Origin: Chitinophaga deserti
GTDB taxonomy: Bacteria > Bacteroidota > Bacteroidia > Chitinophagales > Chitinophagaceae
Assembly (NCBI RefSeq): GCF_003149455.1
Contig: NZ_QFFK01000007.1
Location: 62,001 to 126,000 of the forward strand
Direction of reading: 5' to 3'
Length of the DNA: 64,000 nt
Numbering within the stretch: position 1 is the first letter of the stretch; every line of letters begins with the position of its first letter. Shown here piece after piece: positions 52,401 through 58,614 of the stretch. A program made the translations under genes and the position numbers. Below the pieces are notes generated by a model. It was not told the DNA's origin. It searched no databases and saw only the letters and a program-made list of their open reading frames with translations.

Positions 52401-52681
52401 ACTATTTCAATCCCAATAAAGGCTTCGTATATGATGCATCGTACGTGAAACTCAGGGAAGTGGTATTTACCTATGCACTGCCAAAGCCGCTGCTGTCGAA
52501 GCTCGGGTTCATTAAAGGACTGGATTTTTCGCTCATCGGCCGTAACCTGTGGATCATCCACAAGAACATGCCGCATGCCGATCCGGAAGACACACTCGGT
52601 TCCGGTAACCTGCAAGGCTATCAGAGCGGATCGTACCCCACTACCCGCACCTTCACCTTTAACCTGAAATGCAAATTCTGA
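49451..52681 (+). CDS. SusC/RagA-type TonB-linked outer membrane receptor
   Basis: Full-length SusC-family importer of 1076 residues. Signal peptide ends at VLFAQ (about 20); carboxypeptidase-regulatory-like domain (about 24-95; GHPLERVSVQIKGTTSGTF), TonB-box-like TEVVVTALGINRTRNQMPYA, plug with LFVVDGVPYAN and ITVLKGAAASALYGSQ, then a 22-strand barrel ending with aromatic FNLKCKF. It differs in sequence from the receptor at 1-1968. The SusD gene starts 5 bases after its stop. Substrate not predictable; no hydrolase is adjacent. Confidence 0.95.
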   Translation: MKRMLCMLVLMGLMPVLFAQDAVRKGVVQDETGHPLERVSVQIKGTTSGTFTDVRGNFSLSAPSGAVIVFSMVGFNRAEIAADAITDNYSIRLLKGESQLTEVVVTALGINRTRNQMPYAVQTIKGDEVARIRTPNFVQGLSGKIAGLNVQQGNAMGGSTNITLRGIRSITGDNQALFVVDGVPYANASGTRNILNTGNSSQRSGGGGYDYGSTAADFNADDIETITVLKGAAASALYGSQGANGVILITTKKATRGLGITVNAGGTLGYLDKSTFPKYQRLYGAGYGPDRDDPSGFFFYDDLDGDGQDDLIVPTRDDASYGHRFDPNLMVFHWDALIPNTPGYLKKRAWVAPDNSADKFFRTASATNFSVFADGASDKGAFKLGLTRNDEQGIVENSRIVKNLLNFNASLHLTPKLTVSAAANYTNIKGKGRWGTGYDGDEGKNIMTSLRQWWQTNVDIKDQRDAYFRDRKNMTWNFRTFRNLRPLYWDNPYWTIYENYQDDTRNRFFGNISVNYKVTPWLNAMARVAQDYYDELREERVAIGSYGVPKYLRSNRWFKETNIDLLLNADKNIAPKLNLKALLGSNVRKQRIENISAQTNGGLVVPRLYALNNSLNAPEPSLEYLGRREVQGVFAGTTLSWNDMLSLDMTLRRDVSSTLPKGANSYYYPSVSAGFTFSKLLPAATWLSIGKVKANFAQVGADAPISAIHDTYQQETIWGSIQQFATRTIKNNSALKPERTESLEGGLELGFFDNRLGLDITAYKTKTIDQIIPVASSAATGYLSRYMNAGLVENKGLEVSLTATPVRTSNFSWDITTNWSTNKNKVISLPDGAENIQLSAFQGNVSINAAVGQPFGIIRGSDYVYTNGRKTVDEDGYYIVTPSVNNIIANPNPDWLAGINNQFRYKNLFLSFLIDMKKGGELFSLDMYYGLSQGLYEETALVNSRGKNSREPVAEGGGILLDGVTEDGKENTMWVENLYGIYGDYFNPNKGFVYDASYVKLREVVFTYALPKPLLSKLGFIKGLDFSLIGRNLWIIHKNMPHADPEDTLGSGNLQGYQSGSYPTTRTFTFNLKCKF

Positions 52682-52686
52682 TTATC

Positions 52687-54105
52687 ATGCGAAAGAAACT
52701 TCTCCTCATATTATTGACAGGAAGCATCGCCGGATGTACCAGCGACCTTACCGGACTTAATGACGATATCAAGAACCCGGCAATAGTGCCTCCTGCCACG
52801 CTCTTTACAAATGCCACCCGCGAACTGATGGACGCACATGCTTCGCCCAACGTGTTCGTCAATGTATTCCGTGTAATTACCCAATACTGGCAGCAAACCA
52901 CATACAACGAAGAAAGCCAGTATAAGCTGGAAGGAAACAGCTTGTCAGGTGCCTGGTGGCGCGATCATTACCATTATGTACTGCAGAACCTTAAAGGCTG
53001 TAAGGAAATGGTACGCGCTGCTGACCTCGATGAGAAAGTGCGTAAAAACCAGATCGCCATCATCGACGTGCTGGAAGTGGTATCTTATTACTATCTCACC
53101 ACCACATTTGGTAATGTGCCATACTCACAGGCATTGAACGGAGAGAATCCGTTTCCCGCCTACGATGATGCCAATACAATTTACACGGACCTGTTGCGCC
53201 GGATATCAGAAGATGTAGCCAACCTCGACGCTTCGGCTGCAGGCTTTGGCTCTGCAGATCTGTTTTACCGTGGCAACGTAGGCCGTTGGAAGAAGTTTGC
53301 TGCATCTTTTCAGCTGAAGATGGCCATGCTGATTGCAGACAGCGATGTCAACAAGGCGCGCCCGGCAGCAGAAGCAGCCATTACAGCAGGGGTATTTACA
53401 TCGGCGGCAGACGATTGCGTGCTGCATTACCTCTCTGCACCGCCGTATACCAACCCGCTGTGGAACGACCTTGTGGAGAGCGGACGGGTAGACTTTGTTG
53501 CCGCTGCTCCCTTTGTGGACAGTCTGAAAGCCTATGCAGATCCCCGTTTGCAGCGCTACTTCCTGGAAACGGAGAATGGCGAATACCTCGGCGCACGGCC
53601 CGGTACCAAGCCAGACTTCGAGCAATTCTCCAATATCACGGAAACACTCCTTGAGCCTACCATGCCCGCTTACCTGCTGGAATATTCCGAAGTGAAGCTG
53701 TTGCTTGCAGAAGCAGCACAGCGCGGATGGAATACCGGCGCTACTGCAGCAGAACACTATGCAGAAGGGGTAAGTGCCGCACTGGCATCATGGGGAGTTA
53801 CGGATGCTGAGATAGCAGATTACCTCGCTAATCCTAAAGTGGCCTATAACCCGGCTAACTGGAAAAAGAGCATCGGGATGCAGAAATGGTTCGCGTTCTT
53901 CAACCGTGGCAACGATGGCTGGACGGACTACCGCCGCCTCGACTTCCCGGTACTGGAATTGCCCGTGGGGGCCGTAAGCGGCATCCCTATGCGCTACCGC
54001 TATCCTGTTTCAGAGCATAACATCAACCGCCGCAATTATGAAAGCGCTGCGCAGGCAGTAGGTGGCGATAAGGTGGAAACTAAGCTCTGGTGGGATAAGC
54101 ATTGA
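52687..54105 (+). CDS. SusD/RagB-like lipoprotein (SusD_2 type)
   Basis: Surface lipoprotein that binds substrate as lid of the SusC channel. 472 residues from ATG 52687 (MRKKLLLIL), just past the susC stop; an in-frame ATG at 52669 would overlap. Lipidation cysteine near 17 in IAGCTSD. LNDDIKNPAIVPPATLFTNA and YWQQTTYNEESQY, with LEYSEVKLLLAEAAQRGW, mark the SusD_2 group. Terminator at 54155. Confidence 0.93.
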   Translation: MRKKLLLILLTGSIAGCTSDLTGLNDDIKNPAIVPPATLFTNATRELMDAHASPNVFVNVFRVITQYWQQTTYNEESQYKLEGNSLSGAWWRDHYHYVLQNLKGCKEMVRAADLDEKVRKNQIAIIDVLEVVSYYYLTTTFGNVPYSQALNGENPFPAYDDANTIYTDLLRRISEDVANLDASAAGFGSADLFYRGNVGRWKKFAASFQLKMAMLIADSDVNKARPAAEAAITAGVFTSAADDCVLHYLSAPPYTNPLWNDLVESGRVDFVAAAPFVDSLKAYADPRLQRYFLETENGEYLGARPGTKPDFEQFSNITETLLEPTMPAYLLEYSEVKLLLAEAAQRGWNTGATAAEHYAEGVSAALASWGVTDAEIADYLANPKVAYNPANWKKSIGMQKWFAFFNRGNDGWTDYRRLDFPVLELPVGAVSGIPMRYRYPVSEHNINRRNYESAAQAVGGDKVETKLWWDKH

Positions 54106-54154
54106 TCACGTTATTTCTTTTCATCATAAGCATTATTTAGATTTTTGACAGAGG

Positions 54155-54181
54155 CCGGGGATATTTATCCCCGGTTTTTTA
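54155..54181. terminator. Terminator of the susC/susD pair
   Basis: Perfect 8-bp stem CCGGGGAT (54155-54162) with 54167-54174, 4-nt loop, T-run. The tail reaches the stop of the convergent DUF6766 gene. Confidence 0.9.
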
Positions 54182-54838
54182 TTTCCCGGTTTCCCCATAT
54201 GGTGCATCTACCGGTTTGGACTCCGGTGATCCCCACTGGCGCAGCCAAATGGAAAGAATGACGATTGCTGCCACGGAAAGGAACTCGCTTTGCCAGTTTT
54301 GAAACGACTCGAACCAGAACTTTGCATGGGATAAATACTGGGAAGCCGTGGCAGTAGGGAGTCCTTTGGCAGACTGCTCCAGGTTGTAATGATTATGGCT
54401 GCCGATAAAATGCAGCCAGAAAGAAATAATGAAAAGTAAAAAGAATGCGATGGAAAGGGAATGTTTGTACACCTTTAGCCAAATGCCACCCTTGTTTACG
54501 GGCCATGGGGCAGAAGGAGAAGGCTTAGGCTCACGGTCCACTTCTTCTTTTTTGTCAAGGTCTTTGGATTCTGAAGAGCCCCATTGCCGCAGTTTTACCG
54601 TAAGAATCACATACATGCCCATTTGCAGGAATTCACTTTCCCAGTTCTCGAATGTTGCTTCTAAAAAGTGAGGACTGGTAAGGTAGTGCCGGAGGCCAAG
54701 TTGGGGAAGACCAAGCTCCTGCAGTTCACTGTTGAATTCCTGCATCCCCGTGAAAGTTTGGGCAACGAGGCATATCAGGAGCATAGACAGAAATACAATG
54801 CTCAATCCGTTACGGTAAAAGAAAGTGTGCTTTTTCAT
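54179..54838 (-). CDS. DUF6766 membrane protein
   Basis: 219 residues from ATG 54838; a TTG lies two codons upstream. It has two similar halves, each with a helix pair and the motif FENWESEFLQMG / FQNWQSEFLSVA followed by LRQWGSSESK / LRQWGSPESK, so it arose by internal duplication. The halves are joined by a charged linker (DKKEEVDREPKPSPSAP). Four membrane helices in total. The motif pattern is the one I associate with DUF6766; function unknown. Convergent with susD. Confidence 0.8.
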   Translation of the reverse strand: MKKHTFFYRNGLSIVFLSMLLICLVAQTFTGMQEFNSELQELGLPQLGLRHYLTSPHFLEATFENWESEFLQMGMYVILTVKLRQWGSSESKDLDKKEEVDREPKPSPSAPWPVNKGGIWLKVYKHSLSIAFFLLFIISFWLHFIGSHNHYNLEQSAKGLPTATASQYLSHAKFWFESFQNWQSEFLSVAAIVILSIWLRQWGSPESKPVDAPYGETGK

Positions 54839-55010
54839 ATACAATATTCTCCGTCATATTTTCATCAAAAAAGCATGCCGGTTAAACAGCAGTAAGTATA
54901 GTACTGCTGTTATAATTGCGGCTGTTGTGTTAAAAATTCTTAACTTCCATATTCATCTGAATTGGACCGTTTGCCTTCAAATCTAATCCGTCAACGAAAT
55001 TGTTCCTTGC

Positions 55011-55421
55011 ATGAAAGCGAATTGTATCTGTATGCTTATTGATGATGATGTGGATGATCAGGAGATATTTCTCTACGCAGTGCGTGAACTGAATATGGAG
55101 ATCGAATGCACTTTTGCGAGAGACGGGCGCGATGCCCTTGCAAAGCTGGCAGCGGCTGAAAAGAAGCCTGATTACATATTCCTCGATCTCAATATGGCGC
55201 CAATGGATGGCCGGTCGTGCCTGAGAGCGCTAAAGGAGGACTCACACCTCAGCCGGATCCCTGTAATAATTTACTCTACTTCCTCAGACCCGCGCGACCG
55301 TTCTGAGCTGATGGCTATGGGAGCCGCAGGATATTGGGTGAAAGATGTGAGTATTTCTAAGCTCTGCGAAGGGCTGAAACTGTTGTTACACGAACAGGAA
55401 GCTGTACAAAAGACCAACTGA
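55011..55421 (+). CDS. Single-domain response regulator
   Basis: Stand-alone receiver protein of 136 residues with no output domain. Acidic pocket in LIDDDVDDQEIF, phospho-Asp in YIFLDLNMAPMDG (about residue 60), switch Ser/Thr in IIYSTSSD and Lys in YWVKDVS. Similar proteins in Bacteroidota (RcpA/CheY-like) relay signals to or from hybrid kinases. The next gene, of unknown function, starts 42 bases downstream. Confidence 0.92.
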   Translation: MKANCICMLIDDDVDDQEIFLYAVRELNMEIECTFARDGRDALAKLAAAEKKPDYIFLDLNMAPMDGRSCLRALKEDSHLSRIPVIIYSTSSDPRDRSELMAMGAAGYWVKDVSISKLCEGLKLLLHEQEAVQKTN

Positions 55422-55463
55422 TAATTCCGGCATTATTTTTTCACGCATTGTTAAAACGGTATT

Positions 55464-56099
55464 ATGATACTGGATGATCCTGCGATTGAAGGAAAAGAGC
55501 CCGTTCCCGCACAGCAGGTAGGGAATAAAACCAATGACTGTCAGGCTGTTACCCTTCCCACTACTGAAGATGCAGAGCAGCTGTTCCGTGAATCACTGAA
55601 CCGGCTGCTGGAAGTCAATAAATGGAAAGAAACAAGTGAAAAACCACTTGCAGCATTTCAGTTGTCTGATGCGGAAGGCTCCCTTGTAGACCGTAAAGCC
55701 GCTCCAGGTGATTACATCCGGATCCGCCTGCCCGGTCCGGGGAACCCGGCGGGTGATGGCTTTGACTGGGTAGTTATTGAAGATATCATTGAACAGCTGA
55801 ATATCCGCCATAATTCTGTTTCCGTAACAATGCGCGTACGTCCTGCGCCGGAGCCTGCCAAACCAAGCCGCCAGATATCTCATTTCTTCCGCCGTTATGC
55901 CACCAGTTCGTTCATGGTGGAGCTGCAGGGGCGTACGGTAAAAGCCTGTGTATTCGGGCGTAATGAAGTACCCAATACGGAAGTGAAAGGCTGGCTTACC
56001 AAACTCCGCAATCTCATTGTTTCATTTACTGCCATGCTGGGATTCTCACATTTTCAATGGAAGAGCCTGGTGAATGGTATCCTTGGTATCCGTAAATAA
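55464..56099 (+). CDS. Hypothetical protein beside a response regulator
   Basis: 211 residues from ATG 55464; unrecognised. No signal peptide. The amino third is polar, the middle is beta-rich (GDYIRIRLPGPGNPAGDGFD, WVVIEDIIEQLNIRHNSVSV, then TMRVRP), followed by HFFRRYATSSFMVELQGRTV and a hydrophobic carboxy terminus (LIVSFTAMLGFSHFQW). Such a beta domain with a tail helix could be a membrane-contact or receiver-output protein. It lies 42 bases after the single-domain regulator, same strand. Confidence 0.75.
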   Translation: MILDDPAIEGKEPVPAQQVGNKTNDCQAVTLPTTEDAEQLFRESLNRLLEVNKWKETSEKPLAAFQLSDAEGSLVDRKAAPGDYIRIRLPGPGNPAGDGFDWVVIEDIIEQLNIRHNSVSVTMRVRPAPEPAKPSRQISHFFRRYATSSFMVELQGRTVKACVFGRNEVPNTEVKGWLTKLRNLIVSFTAMLGFSHFQWKSLVNGILGIRK

Positions 56100-56105
56100 T
56101 CCGGC

Positions 56106-56588
56106 TTACATACGGGGCAAATGGGCTGCAAAGGCGTCCAGTGTCTTCACTGTATACCATTCGCGCAAGGCATCCGGATCTCCGGCGGGAGCATTCAGCC
56201 GTACGGTTTCCAAAATTTTTCCTTCATATGCAATAGCAAACCAGGCAAACGTCTGGTTATCCGATTCCGGAACGGGTGTGGCATAGCCTGTGACGCCAAT
56301 TCCCCATTCACTGCGGAACATCGCACACACACCGGTAGCCATTTCTTCCGCCACCTGTCCGCTCACGCAATTAGATTCCAGCGCGTGTACGGGTTCAATG
56401 TGCAGATGCCGGCACTTCTGCCCGATATTGTAAGCAGTGATCCCTCCCTGAAAGAAGCGCATAGCATCCGGGGTACCCGCCAGTGCAGATTGTAGCATGC
56501 CTCCTGTCACACTTTCTGCTACAGATACCGTATGGCGCATACGAAGCAGGTGATCACGGATTTGGAGGAGTAAGGCAGTGTTGACCAT
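56106..56588 (-). CDS. CinA carboxy-terminal-domain protein (NMN amidohydrolase-like)
   Basis: PncC/CinA-C family enzyme that deamidates nicotinamide mononucleotide, 160 residues, a stand-alone CinA-C domain. I start at ATG 56588 (MVNTALLLQ); upstream frame continues but is not family-like. The family loop, commonly AESCTGG, reads AESVTGG (24-30). GVTGYATPVPESDNQTF and the helix HALESNCVSGQVAEEMATGV are present. Divergent from the MepB-like gene (ATGs 99 bases apart). Confidence 0.85.
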   Translation of the reverse strand: MVNTALLLQIRDHLLRMRHTVSVAESVTGGMLQSALAGTPDAMRFFQGGITAYNIGQKCRHLHIEPVHALESNCVSGQVAEEMATGVCAMFRSEWGIGVTGYATPVPESDNQTFAWFAIAYEGKILETVRLNAPAGDPDALREWYTVKTLDAFAAHLPRM

Positions 56589-56687
56589 GCCTGATTCGCA
56601 GAAAATAACATGCCAGCCGGTGAATACGGGCATTATTTCCGCATGTTTCCGTAGTTTGCACCTTCCCCAAATGAGATTAGTTTCCGC

Positions 56688-57191
56688 ATGCATCCGCTCA
56701 TACATCAAATAGAACGTACAGTATTTGCCCCCTGTGGCCTGGCCATTACAGATATCGTGAAGGACGCAGAATCCGAAGAATATCATGGCTATGATCTCCA
56801 ATGCAATAATAACATCCGGATTAAATTCCGACTGGCAAAACTCACACCTAAAAAGGTGGGCAATTTCGTGGCTTTATGGAAAAGGAGTTCTGCGGGAGTT
56901 ACTGAACCTTTTGAACATGATGATCCTTTTGATTATTACCTCGTGGCAGTTCAATCTGAAAATACCTATGGGCTTTTCTTTTTCCCTAAATACGTACTGG
57001 CGAAAAATGGCATATTAACACACGAAGGAAAGGAAGGAAAGCGGGGCTTCCGGCTGTATCCTGATTGGGTAAAAGCACCCAACCGCCAGGCAGAGAAAAC
57101 GCAACTGTGGCAATCACCCTTTTTCATACCCCTGGAGGAAGGGGACAGCAATGCTGCTGAGAAGCTGCGGCATATCAGGCAATTAAAATAA
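56688..57191 (+). CDS. MepB family protein
   Basis: 167 residues starting MHPLIHQIERTVFAP. It resembles the MepB family, named from the Staphylococcus mepRAB efflux locus, function unknown. Features: EEYHGYDLQCNNNIRIKFRLAKLTPKKVG-like core (KFRLAKLTPKKVGNFVALWK), EPFEHDDPFDYYLVAV, GLFFFPKYVLAKNGIL and GKRGFRLYPDWVKAP. No efflux gene is beside it here. Divergent from the CinA-like gene. Confidence 0.85.
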   Translation: MHPLIHQIERTVFAPCGLAITDIVKDAESEEYHGYDLQCNNNIRIKFRLAKLTPKKVGNFVALWKRSSAGVTEPFEHDDPFDYYLVAVQSENTYGLFFFPKYVLAKNGILTHEGKEGKRGFRLYPDWVKAPNRQAEKTQLWQSPFFIPLEEGDSNAAEKLRHIRQLK

Positions 57192-57230
57192 CGGAACGGA
57201 TAACATCTTCCGCTTTCGTTATTACTAGAA

Positions 57231-57296
57231 GCCGCGGATGGAATCGAACCACCGTATAAGGCGGGAAGCCTTCGCCTGTCCACTCGGCCACACGGC
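57231..57296 (-). tRNA. tRNA-like element, possibly degenerate tRNA-Gly (TCC)
   Basis: On the minus strand the 66 bases begin GCCGTG and end CGCGGC, a 6-bp acceptor-like stem. GGCCGAGTGGACAGGC looks like a D arm. AAGG-CTTCCCG-CCTT forms an anticodon arm with TCC in the usual position. GGTGG-TTCGATT-CCATC is a good T arm. It is shorter than a normal tRNA, the anticodon stem has a G-A mismatch at the base, and no CCA is encoded. It could be a real but odd tRNA, or decaying. Confidence 0.5.
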
Positions 57297-57303
57297 AAAA
57301 TCT

Positions 57304-58521
57304 TTATGGCTGGAACAGCCAGCGCTGAACGGATTCGCGGATGCGTGAAAAGTAAAATGTGATAAGCGCCGCTGCCGACAAAATACTTACATAGACATAT
57401 AAATGCCTGAAATAAAACATGCAGGCGATGGCCAGCAGCATAACACGTGCATATTCCAGGTAGAAGAACCATTTCTTCTGTTCGAGGATGGCGCCGGTAT
57501 TGACGAGACTTAGCAGCACAAATAGTACGGCGAACACGGCCAGGCCACCTGGTACCAGGTTTTCCAGCAGCATAATGGTAAACAACAGAAGGATGCTCAT
57601 GAACGTTTGCAGAACAATATAGATGCGCTGACCGCGGGTCTGCTCACGTGTATGAGATTTGCGCAGCCATCGTGCTTCCAGTTCTCCCCTGATGTTGGGG
57701 TCAATATCATCAGGCTTACCGAATATCACTTTCCATTTTGTACCGAAGCCCTGCGCCCGCACAAAAGCCGTTCCCAGTTCCAGCATAAAATGGAACTGCT
57801 GCCAGAGAAAGCTGTAACTACCCAGCGGTTTGGTAAGCCCATATACACAAGGAATTTCCTTCTTCTCTTCCACAAACGTTCCAAACATTTTGTCCCACAC
57901 GATGAGCACATCGCCATAGTTTTTATCGAGGTATGCTTCGTTGGAAGAATGATGTACACGGTGGTGACTGGGCGTTACAAGAAAGTATTCCAGCCAGCCC
58001 AGCTTGCCGATGGTGCGGGTGTGAATGAAGAAAGGGTAAAGGCCATGCACAAGCAGCAGCGATGTAATCATGGCAGGAGGGAAGCCCGCAAGCGGTAATA
58101 CTGCCCAGAACAGTGAGCGGGCAGCAGATTGAAACACGGTGATGCGTGCGGATACCGTGTAGTTAAAATCCTCACTCTGGTGATGTACCACATGTGCAGC
58201 CCAGAGGATATTCACTTCATGTGCCAGCCTGTGGTACCAGTACCATACGAAGTCTGTTGCCAGAAATAGCAGTACCCAGGTATACCATGCCGGTTTAATT
58301 TCCCAGATGGCGAAATGCCGGTAGATATAATCGAAGAAGAAATAAAACAGTCCGGTAACGAACACATCGAGGAGGCGCTCGGCTATGCCGGTATTAAGGT
58401 TGGCGACGGATTCGGCAAAGTGAAAATAGTTGCGCCCGGTTCGTTTAGACAGCAGGTATTCCAACCCTATAAAGAGCAGGAACCCTACAATGGAAAGGGC
58501 GATCCAGTTTAGATGTTGCAT
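57304..58521 (-). CDS. Sterol desaturase / fatty acid hydroxylase family membrane protein
   Basis: Di-iron integral membrane oxygenase of 405 residues. The histidine motifs lie in ATDFVWYWYHRLAHEVN, AAHVVHHQSED and SHHRVHHSSN, with several membrane helices before and a long hydrophobic carboxy-terminal part after about 310. Members hydroxylate lipids (sterol, carotenoid or alkylglycerol); the substrate is unknown. The start (MQHLNWIALS) lies 15 bases from a short inverted repeat at 58536, a candidate operator. The tRNA-like element is 8 bases beyond its stop. Confidence 0.9.
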   Translation of the reverse strand: MQHLNWIALSIVGFLLFIGLEYLLSKRTGRNYFHFAESVANLNTGIAERLLDVFVTGLFYFFFDYIYRHFAIWEIKPAWYTWVLLFLATDFVWYWYHRLAHEVNILWAAHVVHHQSEDFNYTVSARITVFQSAARSLFWAVLPLAGFPPAMITSLLLVHGLYPFFIHTRTIGKLGWLEYFLVTPSHHRVHHSSNEAYLDKNYGDVLIVWDKMFGTFVEEKKEIPCVYGLTKPLGSYSFLWQQFHFMLELGTAFVRAQGFGTKWKVIFGKPDDIDPNIRGELEARWLRKSHTREQTRGQRIYIVLQTFMSILLLFTIMLLENLVPGGLAVFAVLFVLLSLVNTGAILEQKKWFFYLEYARVMLLAIACMFYFRHLYVYVSILSAAALITFYFSRIRESVQRWLFQP

Positions 58522-58535
58522 GGATATAATGGTTA

Positions 58536-58554
58536 GTCTACTAAAATGGTAGAC
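58536..58554. promoter_or_regulatory. Candidate operator before the desaturase gene
   Basis: Perfect 6-bp inverted repeat GTCTAC (58536-58541) with GTAGAC (58549-58554), 7-bp spacer, immediately upstream of the ATG at 58521. Size and place suit a TetR-like operator; no regulator gene is adjacent. Confidence 0.5.
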
Positions 58555-58564
58555 AAATTAACGT

Positions 58565-58602
58565 GATTTATACGAAACGGCAAAATCCGTTTCGTATAAA
58601 TC
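58565..58602. repeat. Perfect 16-bp inverted repeat
   Basis: Arms GATTTATACGAAACGG (58565-58580) and its exact reverse complement (58587-58602) with a 6-nt loop. It is between the GH31 gene end (58615) and the desaturase start. No T-run follows on either strand, so a plain terminator is not assured. Confidence 0.85.
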
Positions 58603-58614
58603 ATTTTACATGCA

